Assembly (NCBI GenBank): GCA_964020085.1
Contig: OZ026596.1
Coordinates: 16,355,795-16,419,794 of the forward strand
Source of the DNA: Micromussa lordhowensis
Taxonomy: Eukaryota > Cnidaria > Anthozoa > Scleractinia > Lobophylliidae
Direction of reading: 5' to 3'
Length of the DNA stretch: 64,000 bases
The position numbers were made by a program, and so were the translations under genes. The notes under the pieces are model-generated. The model was not told the DNA's origin. It saw only the letters and a program-made list of their open reading frames with translations, and did not search any database. Shown here in pieces: positions 27,780 through 41,500 of this stretch; within the stretch, counting starts at the first letter, position 1; the number at the start of each line of letters is the position of its first letter.

Positions 27780-29130
27780 TTAGGAGAAGGGAGCCGCCGA
27801 AAAGACGATTAGTAGAAGGGAGCCGCCGAAAAGACGATTAGTAAAAGGGGGCCGCCGAAAAGACGATTAGTAGAAGGGAGCCGCCGAAAAGACAATTAGT
27901 AGAAGGGAGCCGCCAAAAAGACGATAAGTAGAAGGGAGCCGCCGAAAAGACGATTAGTAGACGGGAGCCGAAAAGTCGATTAGTACAAGGGAGCCGAAAA
28001 GACCATTAGTAGAAGGGAGCCGAAAAGACGATTATTAGAAGGGAGCCGCCGAAAAGACGATTAGTAGAAGCGAGCCAACGAAAAGACGATTAGTAGAAGG
28101 GAGCCGCCGGAAAGACGATTAGTAGAAGGGAGCCGCCAAAAAGACGATTAGTAGAAGGGAGCCGCCGAAAAGACGATTAGTAGACGGGAGCCGAAAAGTC
28201 GATTAGTACAAGGGAGCCGAAAAGACCATTAGTAGAAGGGAGCCGAAAAGACGATTAGTAGAAGGGAGCCGCCGAAAAGACGATTAGTAGAAGCGAGCGA
28301 ACGAAAAGATGATTAGTAGAAGGGAGCCGCCGAAAAGACGATTAGAAGAAGGAAGCCGCCGAAAAGACGAATAGTAGAAGGGAGCCGCCGAAAAGACGAT
28401 TAGTAGAAGGGGGCCGCCGAAAAGACGATTAGTAGAAGGGGGCCGCCGAAAAGACGATTAGTAAAAGGGGGCCGCCGAAAAGACGATTAGTAGAAGGGAG
28501 CCGCCGAAAAGACAATTAGTAGAAGGGAGCCGCCAAAAAGACGATAAGTAGAAGGGAGCCGCCGAAAAGACGATTAGTAGACGGGAGCCGAAAAGTCGAT
28601 TAGTACAAGGGAGCCGAAAAGACCATTAGTAGAAGGGAGCCGAAAAGACGATTATTAGAAGGGAGCCGCCGAAAAGACGATTAGTAGAAGCGAGCCAACG
28701 AAAAGACGATTAGTAGAAGGGAGCCGCCGGAAAGACGATTAGTAGAAGGGAGCCGCCAAAAAGACGATTAGTAGAAGGGAGCCGCCGAAAAGACGATTAG
28801 TAGACGGGAGCCGAAAAGTCGATTAGTACAAGGGAGCCAAAAAGACCATTAGTAGAAGGGAGCCGAAAAGACGATTAGTAGAAGGGAGCCGCCGAAAAGA
28901 CGATTAGTAGAAGCGAGCGAACGAAAAGATGATTAGTAGAAGGGAGCCGCCGAAAAGACGATTAGAAGAAGGAAGCCGCCGAAAAGACGAATAGTAGAAG
29001 GGAGCCGCCGAAAAGACGATTAGTAGAAGGGGGCCGCCGAAAAGACGATTAGTAGAAGGGGGCCGCCGAAAAGACGATTAGTAAAAGGGGGCCGCCGAAA
29101 AGACGATTAGTAGAAGGGAGCCGCCGAAAA
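27780..29130. repeat. 620-bp tandem higher-order repeat
   Basis: The rare variant GACGATTATTAGAAG occurs at about 28027 and 28647. The surrounding order of variant units (GACCATTAGTAG, GCGAGCCAACG, GCCGCCGG) repeats at the same 620-nt offset, giving two adjacent copies. Confidence 0.75.
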
Positions 29131-29599
29131 GACGATTAGTAGAAGGGAGCCGCGGAAAAGTCGATTAGTAGAAGGGAGCCGAAAAGTCGATTAGTACAAG
29201 GGAGCCGAAAAGTCGATGAGTGGAAAGGACCGGAAAAGTCCATTAGTAGAAGTGAGCCGAAAAGTCGATTAGTAGAAGTTAGCCAAAAAGTCGATTAGTA
29301 GATGTTCGCCGAAAAGTCGATTAGTAGAAGTTAGCCGAAAAGCCGATTAGTAGAAGTTAGCCAAAAAGTCCATTAGTAGAAGGGAGCCGAAAAGTCGATT
29401 AGTAGAAGTTAGCCAAAAAGTCGATTAGTAGAAGGGAGCCGCGGAAAAGTCGATTAGTAGAAGGGAGCCGAAAAGTCGATTTGTACAAGGGAGCCGAAAA
29501 GTCGATGAGTGGAAGGGACCAGAAAAGTCCATCAGTAGAAGTGAGCCGAAAAGTCGATTAGTAGAAGGGAGCTGCAAAGACGATTAGTAGAAGGTAGCC

Positions 29600-32500
29600 G
29601 AAAACACAATTAGTAGAAGGAAGCCGAAAAGACGATTAGAAGAAGTTAGCCCAAAAGACGATTAGTAGAAGGGAGCCGAGAAACCGATTAGTAGAACGGA
29701 GCCGCCGAAGAGACGATTAGTAGAAGGGAGCCGCCGAAAAGACGATTAGTAGAAGGGAGCCAAAAAAACGATAAGTAGAAGGGAGGCGAAAAGGGGATTA
29801 GTAGAAGGGAGCCGCCGAAAAGACGATAAGTAGAAGGGAGCCGCCGAAAAGACAATTAGTAGAAGGGAGCCGAAAAGACGATTAGTAAAAGGGAGCCGAA
29901 AACACGATTAGTGGAAGGGAGCCGAAAAGACGATTAGTAGAAGGGAGGCGAAAAAGGGATTAGTAGAAGGAAGCCGGAAAGACGATTAGTAGAAGGGAGC
30001 CGCCGAAAAGACGATTAGTAGAAGGGAGCCGCCGAAAAGACGATTAGTAGAAGGGAGCCAACGAAAAGACGATTAGTAGAAGGGAGCCGCCAAACAGACG
30101 ATTAGTAGAACGGAGCCGCCGAAAAGACGATTAGTAGAAGGGAGCCGCCGAAAAGACGATTAGTAGAAGGGAGCCCAGAAAGGTCGATTAGTAGAAGGGA
30201 GCCGAAACGTCGATTAGTACAAGGGAGCCGAAAAGTCGATGAGTGGAAGGGACCGGAAAAGTCCATTAGTAGAAGTGAGCCGAAAAGTCGATTAGTAGAA
30301 GTTAGAGAAAAAGTCGATTAGTAGAAGGGAACCGCCGAAAAGACGATTAGTAGAAGGTTGCCGAAAAGATGATTAGTAGAAGGGAGGCAAAAAGGCGATT
30401 AGTAGAAGGGAGCCGAAAACACGATTAGGAGCCGAAAAGACAATTAGTAGAAGGGAGCCAAAAAGACGATTAGTAAAAGGGAGCTGAAAAGACGATTAGT
30501 AGAAGGGAGCCGAAAAGACGATTAGTAGAAGGGAGGCGAAAAGGGGATTAGTAGAAGGAAGCCGAAAAGACGATTAGTAGAAGGGAGCCGCCGAAAAGAC
30601 GATTAGTAGAAGGGAGCCGCCGAAAAGACGATTAGTAGAAGCGAGCCAACGAAAAGACGATTAGTAGAAGGGAGCCGCCCAAAAGACGATTAGTAGAAGG
30701 TTGCCGAAAAGACGATTAGTAGAAGGGAGGCGAAAAGGCGATTAGTAGAAGGGAGCCGAAAACACGATTAGGAGAAGGGAGCCGCCGAAAAGACGATTAT
30801 TAGAAGGGAGCCGCCGAAAAGACGATTAGTAAAAGGGGGCCGCCGAAAAGACGATTAGTAGAAGGGAGCCGCCGAAAAGACAATTAGTAGAAGGGAGCCG
30901 CCAAAAAGACGATAAGTAGAAGGGAGCCGCCGAAAAGACGATTAGTAGACGGGAGCCGAAATGTCGATTAGTACAAGGGAGCCGAAAAGACCATTAGTAG
31001 AAGGGAGCCGAAAAGACGATTAGTAGAAGGGAGCCGCCGAAAAGACGATTCGTAGAAGCGAGCCAACGAAAAGACGATTAGTAGAAGGGAGCCGCCGGAA
31101 AGACGATTAGTAGAAGGGAGCCGCCAAAAAGACGATTAGTAGAAGGGAGCCGCCGAAAAGACGATTAGTAGACGGGAGCCAAAAAGTCGATTAGTACAAG
31201 GCAGCCGAAAAGACCATTAGTAGAAGGGAGCCGAAAAGACGATTAGTAGAAGGGAGCCGCCGAAAAGACGATTAGTAGAAGCGAGCGAACGAAAAGACGA
31301 TTAGTAGAAGGGAGCCGCCGAAAAGACGATTGGTAGAAGGAAGCCGAAAAGACGATTAGTAGAAGGGAGGCGAAAAGGGGATTAGTAAAAGAGAGCCGAA
31401 AAGACGATTAGTAGAAGGGAGCCGAAAAGACGATTAGTAGAAGGGAGGCGAAAAGGGGATTAGTAGAAGGAAGCCGAAAAGACGATTAGTAGAAGGGAGC
31501 AGCCAAAAAGACGATTAGTAGAAGGTTGCCGAAAAGCGATTAGTAGAAGGGAGCCGAAAACACGATTAGGAGAAGGGCGCCGCCGAAAAGACGATTAGTA
31601 GAAGGGAGCCGCCGAAAAGACGATTAGTAAAAGAAGGCCGCCGAAAAGACGATTAGTAGAAGGGAGCCGCCGAAAAGACAATTAGTAGAAGGGAGCCGCC
31701 AAAAAGACGATTAGTAGAAGGGAGCCGCCGAAAAGACGATTAGTAGACGGGAGCCAAAAAGTCGATTAGTACAAGGGAGCCGAAAAGACCATTAGTAGAA
31801 GGGAGCCGAAAAGACGATTAGTAGAAGGGAGCCGCCGAAAAGACGATTAGTAGAAGCGAGCCAACGAAAAGACGATTAGTAGAAGGGAGCCGCGGGAAAG
31901 ACGATTAGTAGAAGGGAGCCGCCAGAAACACGATTAGTAGAAGGGAGCCGCCGAAAAGACGATTAGTAGACGGGAGCCGAAAAGTCGATAAGTACAAGGG
32001 AGCCGAAAAGACCATTAGTAGAAGGGAGCCGAAAAGACGATTAGTAGAAGGGAGCCGCCGAAAAGACGATTAGTAGAAGCGAGCCAACGAAAAGACGATT
32101 AGTAGAAGGGAGCCGCCGAAAAGACAATTAGTAGAAGGAAGCCGCCGAAAAGACGATTAGTAGAAGGAAGCCGCGGAAAAGTCCATTAGTAGAAGGGAGC
32201 CGAAAAGTCGATTAGTACAAGGGAGCCGAAAAGTCGATGAGTGGAAAGGACCGGAAAAGTCCATTAGTAGAAGTGAGCCGAAAAGTCGATTAGTAGAAGT
32301 TAGCCAAAAAGTCGATTAGTAGATGTTCGCCGAAAAGTCGATCAGTAGAAGTTAGCCGAAAAGCCAATTAGTAGAAGTTAGCCGAAAAGTCCATTAGTAG
32401 AAGGGAGCTGAAAAGTCGATTAGTAGAAGTTAGCCAAAAAGTCGATTAGTAGAAGGGAGCCGCGGAAAAGTCGATTAGTACAAGGGAGCCGAAAAGTCGA

Positions 32501-35500
32501 TTAGTACAAGGGAGCCGAAAAGTCGATTAGTAGAAGGGAGCCGCCGAAAAGACGATTAGTAGACGGGAGCCAAAAAGTCGATTAGTACAAGGCAGCCGAA
32601 AAGTCGATGAGTGGAAGGGACCGGAAAAGTTTATTAGTAGAAGTGAGCCGAAAAGTCGATTAGTAGAAGTTAGCCAAAAAGTCGATTAGTAGAAGGGAGC
32701 CGCCGAAAAGACGATTAGTAGACGGGAGCCAAAAAGTCGATTAGTACAAGGCAGCCGAAAAGTCGATGAGTGGAAGGGACCGGAAAAGTTTATTAGTAGA
32801 AGTGAGCCGAAAAGTCGATTAGTAGAAGTTAGCCAAAAAGTCGATTAGTAGAAGGGAGCCGAAAAGTCGATTAGTACAAGGGAGCCGAAAAGTCGATGAG
32901 TGGAAGGGACCGGAAAAGTTTATTAGTAGAAGTGAGCCGAAAAGTCGATTAGTAGAAGTTAGCCAAAAAGTCGATTAGTAGAAGGGAGCCGCCGAAAAGA
33001 CGATTAGTAGACGGGAGCCAAAAAGTCGATTAGTACAAGGCAGCCGAAAAGACCATTAGTAGAAGGGAGCCGAAAAGACGATTAGTAGAAGGGAGCCGCC
33101 GAAAAGACGATTAGTAGAAGCGAGCGAACGAAAAGACGATTAGTAGAAGGGAGCCGCCGAAAAGACGATTAGTAGAAGGAAGCCGAAAAGACGATTAGTA
33201 GAAGGGAGGCGAAAAGGGGATTAGTAAAAGGGAGCCGAAAAGACGATTAGTAGAAGGGAGCCGAAAAGACGATTAGTAGAAGGGAGGCGAAAAGGGGATT
33301 AGTAGAAGGAAGCCGAAAAGACGATTAGTAGAAGGGAGCAGCCAAAAAGACGATTAGTAGAAGGTTGCCGAAAAGCGATTAGTAGAAGGGAGCCGAAAAC
33401 ACGATTAGGAGAAGGGCGCCGCCGAAAAGACGATTAGTAGAAGGGAGCCGCCGAAAAGACGATTAGTAAAAGGGGGCCGCCGAAAAGACGATTAGTAGAA
33501 GGGAGCCGCCGAAAAGACAATTAGTAGAAGGGAGCCGCCAAAAAGACGATTAGTAGAAGGGAGCCGCCGAAAAGACGATTAGTAGACGGGAGCCAAAAAG
33601 TCGATTAGTACAAGGGAGCCGAAAAGACCATTAGTAGAAGGGAGCCGAAAAGACGATTAGTAGAAGGGAGCCGCCGAAAAGACGATTAGTAGAAGCGAGC
33701 CAACGAAAAGACGATTAGTAGAAGGGAGCCGCGGGAAAGACGATTAGTAGAAGGGAGCCGCCAGAAACACGATTAGTAGAAGGGAGCCGCCGAAAAGACA
33801 ATTAGTAGACGGGAGCCGAAAAGTCGATAAGTACAAGGGAGCCGAAAAGACCATTAGTAGAAGGGAGCCGAAAAGACGATTAGTAGAAGGGAGCCGCCGA
33901 AAAGACGATTAGTAGAAGCGAGCCAACGAAAAGACGATTAGTAGAAGGGAGCCGCCGAAAAGACAATTAGTAGAAGGAAGCCGCCGAAAAGACGATTAGT
34001 AGAAGGAAGCCGCGGAAAAGTCGATTAGTAGAAGGGAGCCGAAAAGTCGATTAGTACAAGGGAGCCGAAAAGTCGATGAGTGGAAAGGACCGGAAAAGTC
34101 CATTAGTAGAAATGAGCCGAAAAGTCGATTAGTAGAAGTTAGCCAAAAAGTCGATTAGTAGATGTTCGCCGAAAAGTCGATTAGTAGAAGTTAGCCGAAA
34201 AGCCAATTAGTAGAAGTTAGCCGAAAAGTCCATTAGTAGAAGGGAGCTGAAAAGTCGATTAGTAGAAGTTAGCCAAAAAGTCGATTAGTAGAAGGGAGCC
34301 GCGGAAAAGTCGATTAGTAGAAGGGAGCCGAAAAGTCGATTAGTACAAGGGAGCCGAAAAGTCGATGAGTGGAAGGGACCGGAAAAGTTTATTAGTAGAA
34401 GTGAGCCGAAAAGTCGATTAGTAGAAGTTAGCCAAAAAGTCGATTAGTAGAAGGGAGCCGCCGAAAAGACGATTAGTAGAAGGTTGCCGAAAAGACGATT
34501 AGTAGAAGGGAGGCGAAAAGGCGATTAGTAGAAGGGAGCCGAAAACACGATTAGGAGAAGGGAGCCGCCGAACACACGATTAGTAGAAGGGAGCCGCCGA
34601 AAAGACGATTAGTAAAAGGGAGCCGAAAAGACGATTAGTAGAAGGGAGCTGAAAAGACGATTAGTAAAAGGGGGCCGCCGAAAAGACGATTAGTAGAAGG
34701 GAGCCGCCGAAAAGACGATTAGTAGAAGGGAGCCAAAAAGACGATTAGTAAAAGGGAACCGAAAAGACAATTAGTAGAAGGGAGCCGAAAAGACGATTAG
34801 TAGAAGGGAGGCGAAAAGGGGATTAGTAGAAGGAAGCCGAAAAGACGATTAGTAGAAGGGAGCCGCCGAAAAGACGATTAGTAGAAGGGAGCCGCCGAAA
34901 AGACGATTAGTAGAAGGGAGGCGAAAAGGCGATTAGTAGAAGGGAGCCGAAAACACGATTAGGAGAAGGGAGCCGCCGAAAACACGATTAGTAGAAGGGA
35001 GCCGCCGAAAAGACGATTAGTAAAAGGGGGCCGCCGAAAAGACAATGAGTAGAAGGGAGCCGCCGAAAAGACGATTAGTAAAAGGGGGCCGCCGAAAAGA
35101 CAATTAGTAGAAGGGAGCCGCCAAAAAGACGATTAGTAGAAGGGAGCCGCCGAAAAGACGATTAGTAGAAGGGAGCCGAAAAGTCGATTAGTACAAGGGA
35201 GCCGAAATGACGATTAGTAGAAGGGAGCCGAAAAGACGATTAGTAGAAGGGAGGCGAAAAGGGGATTAGTAAAAGGGAGCCGAAAAGACGATTAGTAGAA
35301 GGGAGCTAAAAAGACGATTAGTAAAAGGAGGCCGCCGAAAAGACGATTAGTAGAAGGGAGCCGCCGAAAAGACGATTAGTAGAAGGGAGCCGAGAAGACG
35401 ATTAGTAAAAGGGAGCCGAAAAGACTATTAGTAGAAGGGAGCCGAAGAGACGATTAGTAGAAGGGAGCCGAAAAGGGGATTAGTAGAAGGAAGCCGAAAA

Positions 35501-38500
35501 GACGATTAGTAGAAGGGAGCCGCTGAAAAGACGATTGGTAGAAGGGAGCCACCAAAAAGACGATTAGTAGAAGGGAGCCAACGAAAAGACGATTAGTAGA
35601 AGGGAGCCGCCGAAAAGACGATTAGTAGAAGGGAGCCGCCGAAAAGAGGATTAGTAGAAGGGAGCCGCGGAAAAGTCGATTAGTACAAGGGAGCCGAAAA
35701 GTCGATGAGTGGAAGGGACCAGAAAAGTCCATTAGTAGAAGTGAGCCGAAAAGTCGATTAGTGGAAGTTAGCCAAAAGTCGATTAGTAGATGTTCGCCGA
35801 AAAGTCGATTAGTAGAAGTTAGCCGAAAAGCCGATTAGTAGAAGTTAGCCGAAAAGTCCATTAGTAGAAGGGAGCCGAAAAGTCGATTAGTAGAAGTTAG
35901 CCAAAAAGTCGATTAGTAGAAGGGAGCCAAAAACTCGATTAGTAGAAGGGAGCCGAAAAGTCGATTAGTAGAAGGGAGCCGAAAAGTCGATTAGTAGAAG
36001 GGAGCCGAAAAGTTGATTAGTAGAAGGGAACCGAAAAGTCGATTAGTAGAAGGGAGCCGAAAAGACGATTAGGAGAAGGGAGCCGAAAAGACGATTAGTA
36101 GAAGGTAGCCGAAAAGACGATTAGTAGAAGGGAGCCGAAAAGACGATTAGTAGAAGGGAGCCGCAAAGACGATTAGTAGAAGGGAGCCGCTAAGATGATT
36201 AGTAGAAGGTAGCCGAAAACACAATTAGTAGAAGGGAGCCGATAAGACGATTAGTAGAAGTTAGCCGAAAAGACAATTAGTAGAAGGGAGCCGAGAAACC
36301 GATTAGTAGAAGGGAGCCGCCGAAGAGACGATTAGTAGAAGGGAGCCGCCGAAAAGACGATTAGTAGAAGGGAGCCGAAAAAATGATTAGTAGAAGGGAG
36401 GCGAAAAGGCGATTAGTAGAAGGGAGCCAAAAACACGATGAGTAGAAGGGAGCCGCCGAAAAGACGATTAGTAAAAAGGGAGCCGCCGAGAAGACAATTA
36501 GTAGAAGGGAGCCGCCAAAAAGACGATTAGTAGAAGGGAGCCGAAAAGACGATTAGTAGAAGGGAGCCGAAAAGACGATTAGTAAAAGGGAGCCGAAAAG
36601 ACGATTAGTAGAAGGGAGCCGAAAAGACGATTAGTAGAAGGGAGGCGAAAAGGGGATTAGTAGAAGGAAGCCGAAAAGACGATTAGTAGAAGGGAGCCGC
36701 CGAAAAGACGATTAGTAGAAGCGAGCGAACGAAAAGACGATTAGTAGAAGGGAGCCGCCGAAAAGACGATTAGTAGAAGGTTGCCGAAAAGACGATTAGT
36801 AGAACGGAGGCGAAAAGGCAATTAGTAGAAGGGAGCCGAAAACACGATTAGGAGAAGGGAGCCGCCGAAAAGACGATTAGTAGAAGGGAGCCGCCGAAAA
36901 GACGATTAGTAAAAGGGGGCCGCCGAAAAGACGATTAGTAGAAGAGAGCCGCCGAAAAGACAATTAGTAGAAGGGAGCCGCCAAAAAGACGATTAGTAGA
37001 AGGGAGCCGCCGAAAAGACGATTAGTAGACGGGAGCCGAAAAGTCGATTAGTACAAGGGGGCCGAAAAGACCATTAGTAGAAGGGAACCGAAGAGATGAT
37101 TAGTAGAAGGGAGCCACCGAAAAGACGATTAGTAGAAGCGAGCCAACGAAAAGACGATTAGTAGAAGGTAGCATAAAAGACAATTAGTAGAAGGGAGCCG
37201 AAAAGACAATTAGTAAAAGGGAGCCGAAAACACGATCAGTGGAAGGGAGCCGAAAAGACGATTAGTAGAAGGTAGGCGAAAAGGGGATTAGTAGAAGGAA
37301 GCCGGAAAGACGATTAGTAGAAGGGAGCCGCCGAAAAGACGATTAGTAGAAGGGAGCCGCCGAAAAGACGATTAGTAGAAGGGAGCCAACGAAAAGACGA
37401 TTAGTAGAAGATAGCCGCCAAACAGACGATTAGTAGAAGGGAGCCGCCGAAAAGACGATTAGTAGAAGGGAGCCGCAGAAAAGACGATTAGTAGAAGGGA
37501 GCCGCGGAAAAGTCGATTAGTAGAAGGGAGCAGAAAAGTCGATTAGTACAAGGGAGCCGAAAAGTCGATGAGTGGAGGGGACCGGAAAAGTCCATTAGTA
37601 GAAGTGAGCCGAAAAGTCGATTAGTAGAAGTTAGCCAAAAAGTCGATTAGTAGAAGGGAACCGCCGAAAAGACGATTAGTAGAAGGGAGGCAAAAAGGCG
37701 ATTAGTAGAAGGGAGCCGAAAACACGATTAGGAGCCGAAAAGACAATTAGTAGAAGGGAGCCACCGAAAAGACGATTAGTAAAAGGGGGCCGCCGAAAAG
37801 ACGATTAGTAGAAGGAAGCTGCCGAAAAGACGATTAGTAGAAGGGAGCCGAAAAGCCTATTAGTACAAGGGAGCCGAAAAGACGATTAGTAGAAGGGAGC
37901 GGAAAAGACGATTAGTAGAAGGGAGGCGAAAAGGGGATTAGTAAAAGGGAGCCGAAAAGACGATTAGTAGAAGGGAGCCGAAAAGACGATTAGTAGAAGG
38001 GAGGCGAAAAGGGGATTAGTAGAAGGAAGCCGAAAAGACGATTAGTAGAAGGGAGCCGCCAAAAAGACGATTAGTAGAAGGTTGCCGAAAAGACGATTAG
38101 TAGAAGGGAGCCGAAAACACGATTAGGAGAAGGGCGCCGCCGAAAAGACGATTAGTAGAAGGGAGCCGCCGAAAAGACGATTAGTAAAAGGGGGCCGCCG
38201 AAAAGACGATTAGTAGAAGGGAGACGCCGAAAAGACAATTAGTAGAAGGGAGCCGCCAAAAAGACGATTAGTAGAAGGGAGCCGCCGAAAAGACGATTAG
38301 TAGACGGGAGCCAAAAAGTCGATTAGTACAAGGGAGCCGAAAAGACCATTAGTAGAAGGGAGCCGAAAAGACCATTAGTAGAAGGGAGCCGCCGAAAAGA
38401 CGATTAGTAGAAGCGAGCCAACGAAAAGACGATTAGTAGAAGGGAGCCGCGGGAAAGACGATTAGTAGAAGGGAGCCGCCAAAAACACGATTAGTAGAAG

Positions 38501-41500
38501 GGAGCCGCCGAAAAGACGATTAGTAGACGGGAGCCGAAAAGTCGATTAGTACAAGGGAGCCGAAAAGACCATTAGTAGAAGGGAGCCGAAAACACGATTA
38601 GTAGAAGGGAGCCGCCGAAAAGACGATTAGTAGAAGCGAGCCAACGAAAAGACGATAAGTAGAAGGGAGCCGCCGAAAAGACAATTAGTAGAAGGAAGCC
38701 GCCGAAAAGACGATTAGTAGAAGGAAGCCAACGAAAAGACGATTAGTAGAAGGGAGCCGCCGAAAAGACAATTAGTAGAAGGAAGCCGCCGAAAAGACGA
38801 TTAGTAGAAGGAAGCCGCGGAAAAGTCGATTAGTAGAAGGGAGCCGAAAAGTCGATTAGTACAAGGGAGCCGAAAAGTCGATGAGTGGAAAGGACCGGAA
38901 AAGTCCATTAGTAGAAGTGAGCCGAAAAGTCGATTAGTAGAAGTTAGCCAAAAAGTCGATTAGTAGATGTTCGCCAATTAGTAGAAGGAAGCCGCCGAAA
39001 AGACGATTAGAAGAAGGAAGCCGCGGAAAAGTCGATTAGTAGAAGGGAGCCGAAAAGTCGATTAGTACAAGGGAGCCGAAAAGTCGATGAGTGGAAAGGA
39101 CCGGAAAAGTCCATTAGTAGAAGTGAGCCGAAAAGTCGATTAGTAGAAGTTAGCCAAAAAGTCGATTAGCAGATGTTCGCCGAAAAGTCGATTAGTAGAA
39201 GTTAGCCGAAAAGCCAATTAGTAGAAGTTAGCCGAAAAGTCCATTAGTAGAAGGGAGCCGAAAAGTCGATTAGTAGAAGTTAGCCGAAAAGCCAATTAGT
39301 AGAAGTTAGCCGAAAAGTCCATTAGTAGAAGGGAGCCGAAAAGACGATTAGTAGAAGGGAGCTGAAAAGACGATTAGTAAAAGGGGGCCGCCGAAAAGAC
39401 GATTAGTAGAAGGGAGCCGCCGAAAAGACGATTAGTAGAAGGGAGCCGCCGAAAAGACGATTAGTAGAAAGGAGCCAACGAAAAGGCGATTAGTAGAAGG
39501 GAGCCGCCGAAAAGACGATTAGGAGAAGGGAACCGCCGAAAAGACGATTAGTAGAAGGGAGCCGCCGAAAAGACGATTAGTAGAAGGGAGGCGAAAAGGC
39601 GATTAGTAGAAGGGAGCCGAAAACACGATTAGGAGAAGGGAGCCGCCGAAAACACGATTAGTAGAAGGGAGCCGCCGAAAAGACGATTAGTAAAAGGGGG
39701 CCGCCGAAAAGACAATGAGTAGAAGGGAGCCGCAGAAAAGACGATTAGTAAAAGGGGGCCGCCGAAAAGACAATTAGTAGAAGGGAGCCGCCAAAAAGAC
39801 GATTAGTAGAAGGGAGCCGCCGAAAAGACGATTAGTAGAAGGGAGCCGAAAAGTCGATTAGTACAAGGGAGCCGAAAAGACGATTAGTAGAAGGGAGCCG
39901 AAAAGACGATTAGTAGAAGGGAGGCGAAAAGGGGATTAGTAAAAGGGAGCCGAAAAGACGATTAGTAGAAGGGAGCTGAAAAGACGATTAGTAAAAGGAG
40001 GCCGCCGAAAAGACGATTAGTAGAAGGGAGCCGCCGAAAAGACGATTAGTAGAAGGGAGCCGAGAAGACGATTAGTAAAAGGGAGCCGAAAAGACTATTA
40101 GTAGAAGGGAGCCGAAGAGACGATTAGTAGTAGGGAGCCGAAAAGGGGATTAGTAGAAGGAAGCCGAAAAGACGATTAGTAGAAGGGAGCCGCTGAAAAG
40201 ACGATTGGTAGAAGGGAGCCACCGAAAAGACGATTAGTAGAAGGGAGCCAACGAAAAGACGATTAGTAGAAGGGAGCCGCCGAAAAGACGATTAGTAGAA
40301 GGGAGCCAACGAAAAGACGATTAGTAGAAGATAGCCGCCAAACAGACGATTAGTAGAAGGGAGCCGCCGAAAAGACGATTAGTAGAAGGGAGCCGCAGAA
40401 AAGACGATTAGTAGAAGGGAGCCGCGGAAAAGTCGATTAGTAGAAGGGAGCAGAAAAGTCGATTAGTACAAGGGAGCCGAAAAGTCGATGAGTGGAGGGG
40501 ACCGGAAAAGTCCATTAGTAGAAGTGAGCCGAAAAGTCGATTAGTAGAAGTTAGCCAAAAAGTCGATTAGTAGAAGGGAACCGCCGAAAAGACGATTAGT
40601 AGAAGGTTGCCGAAAAGATGATTAGTAGAAGGGAGGCAAAAAGGCGATTAGTAGAAGGGAGCCGAAAACACGATTAGGAGCCGAAAAGACAATTAGTAGA
40701 AGGGAGCCACCGAAAAGACGATTAGTAAAAGGGGGCCGCCGAAAAGACGATTAGTAGAAGGAAGCTGCCGAAAAGACGATTAGTAGAAGGGAGCCGAAAA
40801 GTCTATTAGTACAAGGGAGCCGAAAAGACGATTAGTAGAAGGGAGCGGAAAAGACGATTAGTAGAAGGGAGGCGAAAAGGGGATTAGTAAAAGGGAGCCG
40901 AAAAGACGATTAGTAGAAGGGAGCCGAAAAGACGATTAGTAGAAGGGAGGCGAAAAGGGGATTAGTAGAAGGAAGCCGAAAAGACGATTAGTAGAAGGGA
41001 GCCGCCAAAAAGACGATTAGTAGAAGGTTGCCGAAAAGACGATTAGTAGAAGGGAGCCGAAAACACGATTAGGAGAAGGGCGCCGCCGAAAAGACGATTA
41101 GTAGAAGGGAGCCGCCGAAAAGACGATTAGTAAAAGGGGGCCGCCGAAAAGACGATTAGTAGAAGGGAGACGCCGAAAAGACAATTAGTAGAAGGGAGCC
41201 GCCAAAAAGACGATTAGTAGAAGGGAGCCGCCGAAAAGACGATTAGTAGACGGGAGCCAAAAAGTCGATTAGTACAAGGGAGCCGAAAAGACCATTAGTA
41301 GAAGGGAGCCGAAAAGACCATTAGTAGAAGGGAGCCGCCGAAAAGACGATTAGTAGAAGCGAGCCAACGAAAAGACGATTAGTAGAAGGGAGCCGCGGGA
41401 AAGACGATTAGTAGAAGGGAGCCGCCAAAAACACGATCAGTAGAAGGGAGCCGCCGAAAAGACGATTAGTAGACGGGAGCCGAAAAGTCGATTAGTACAA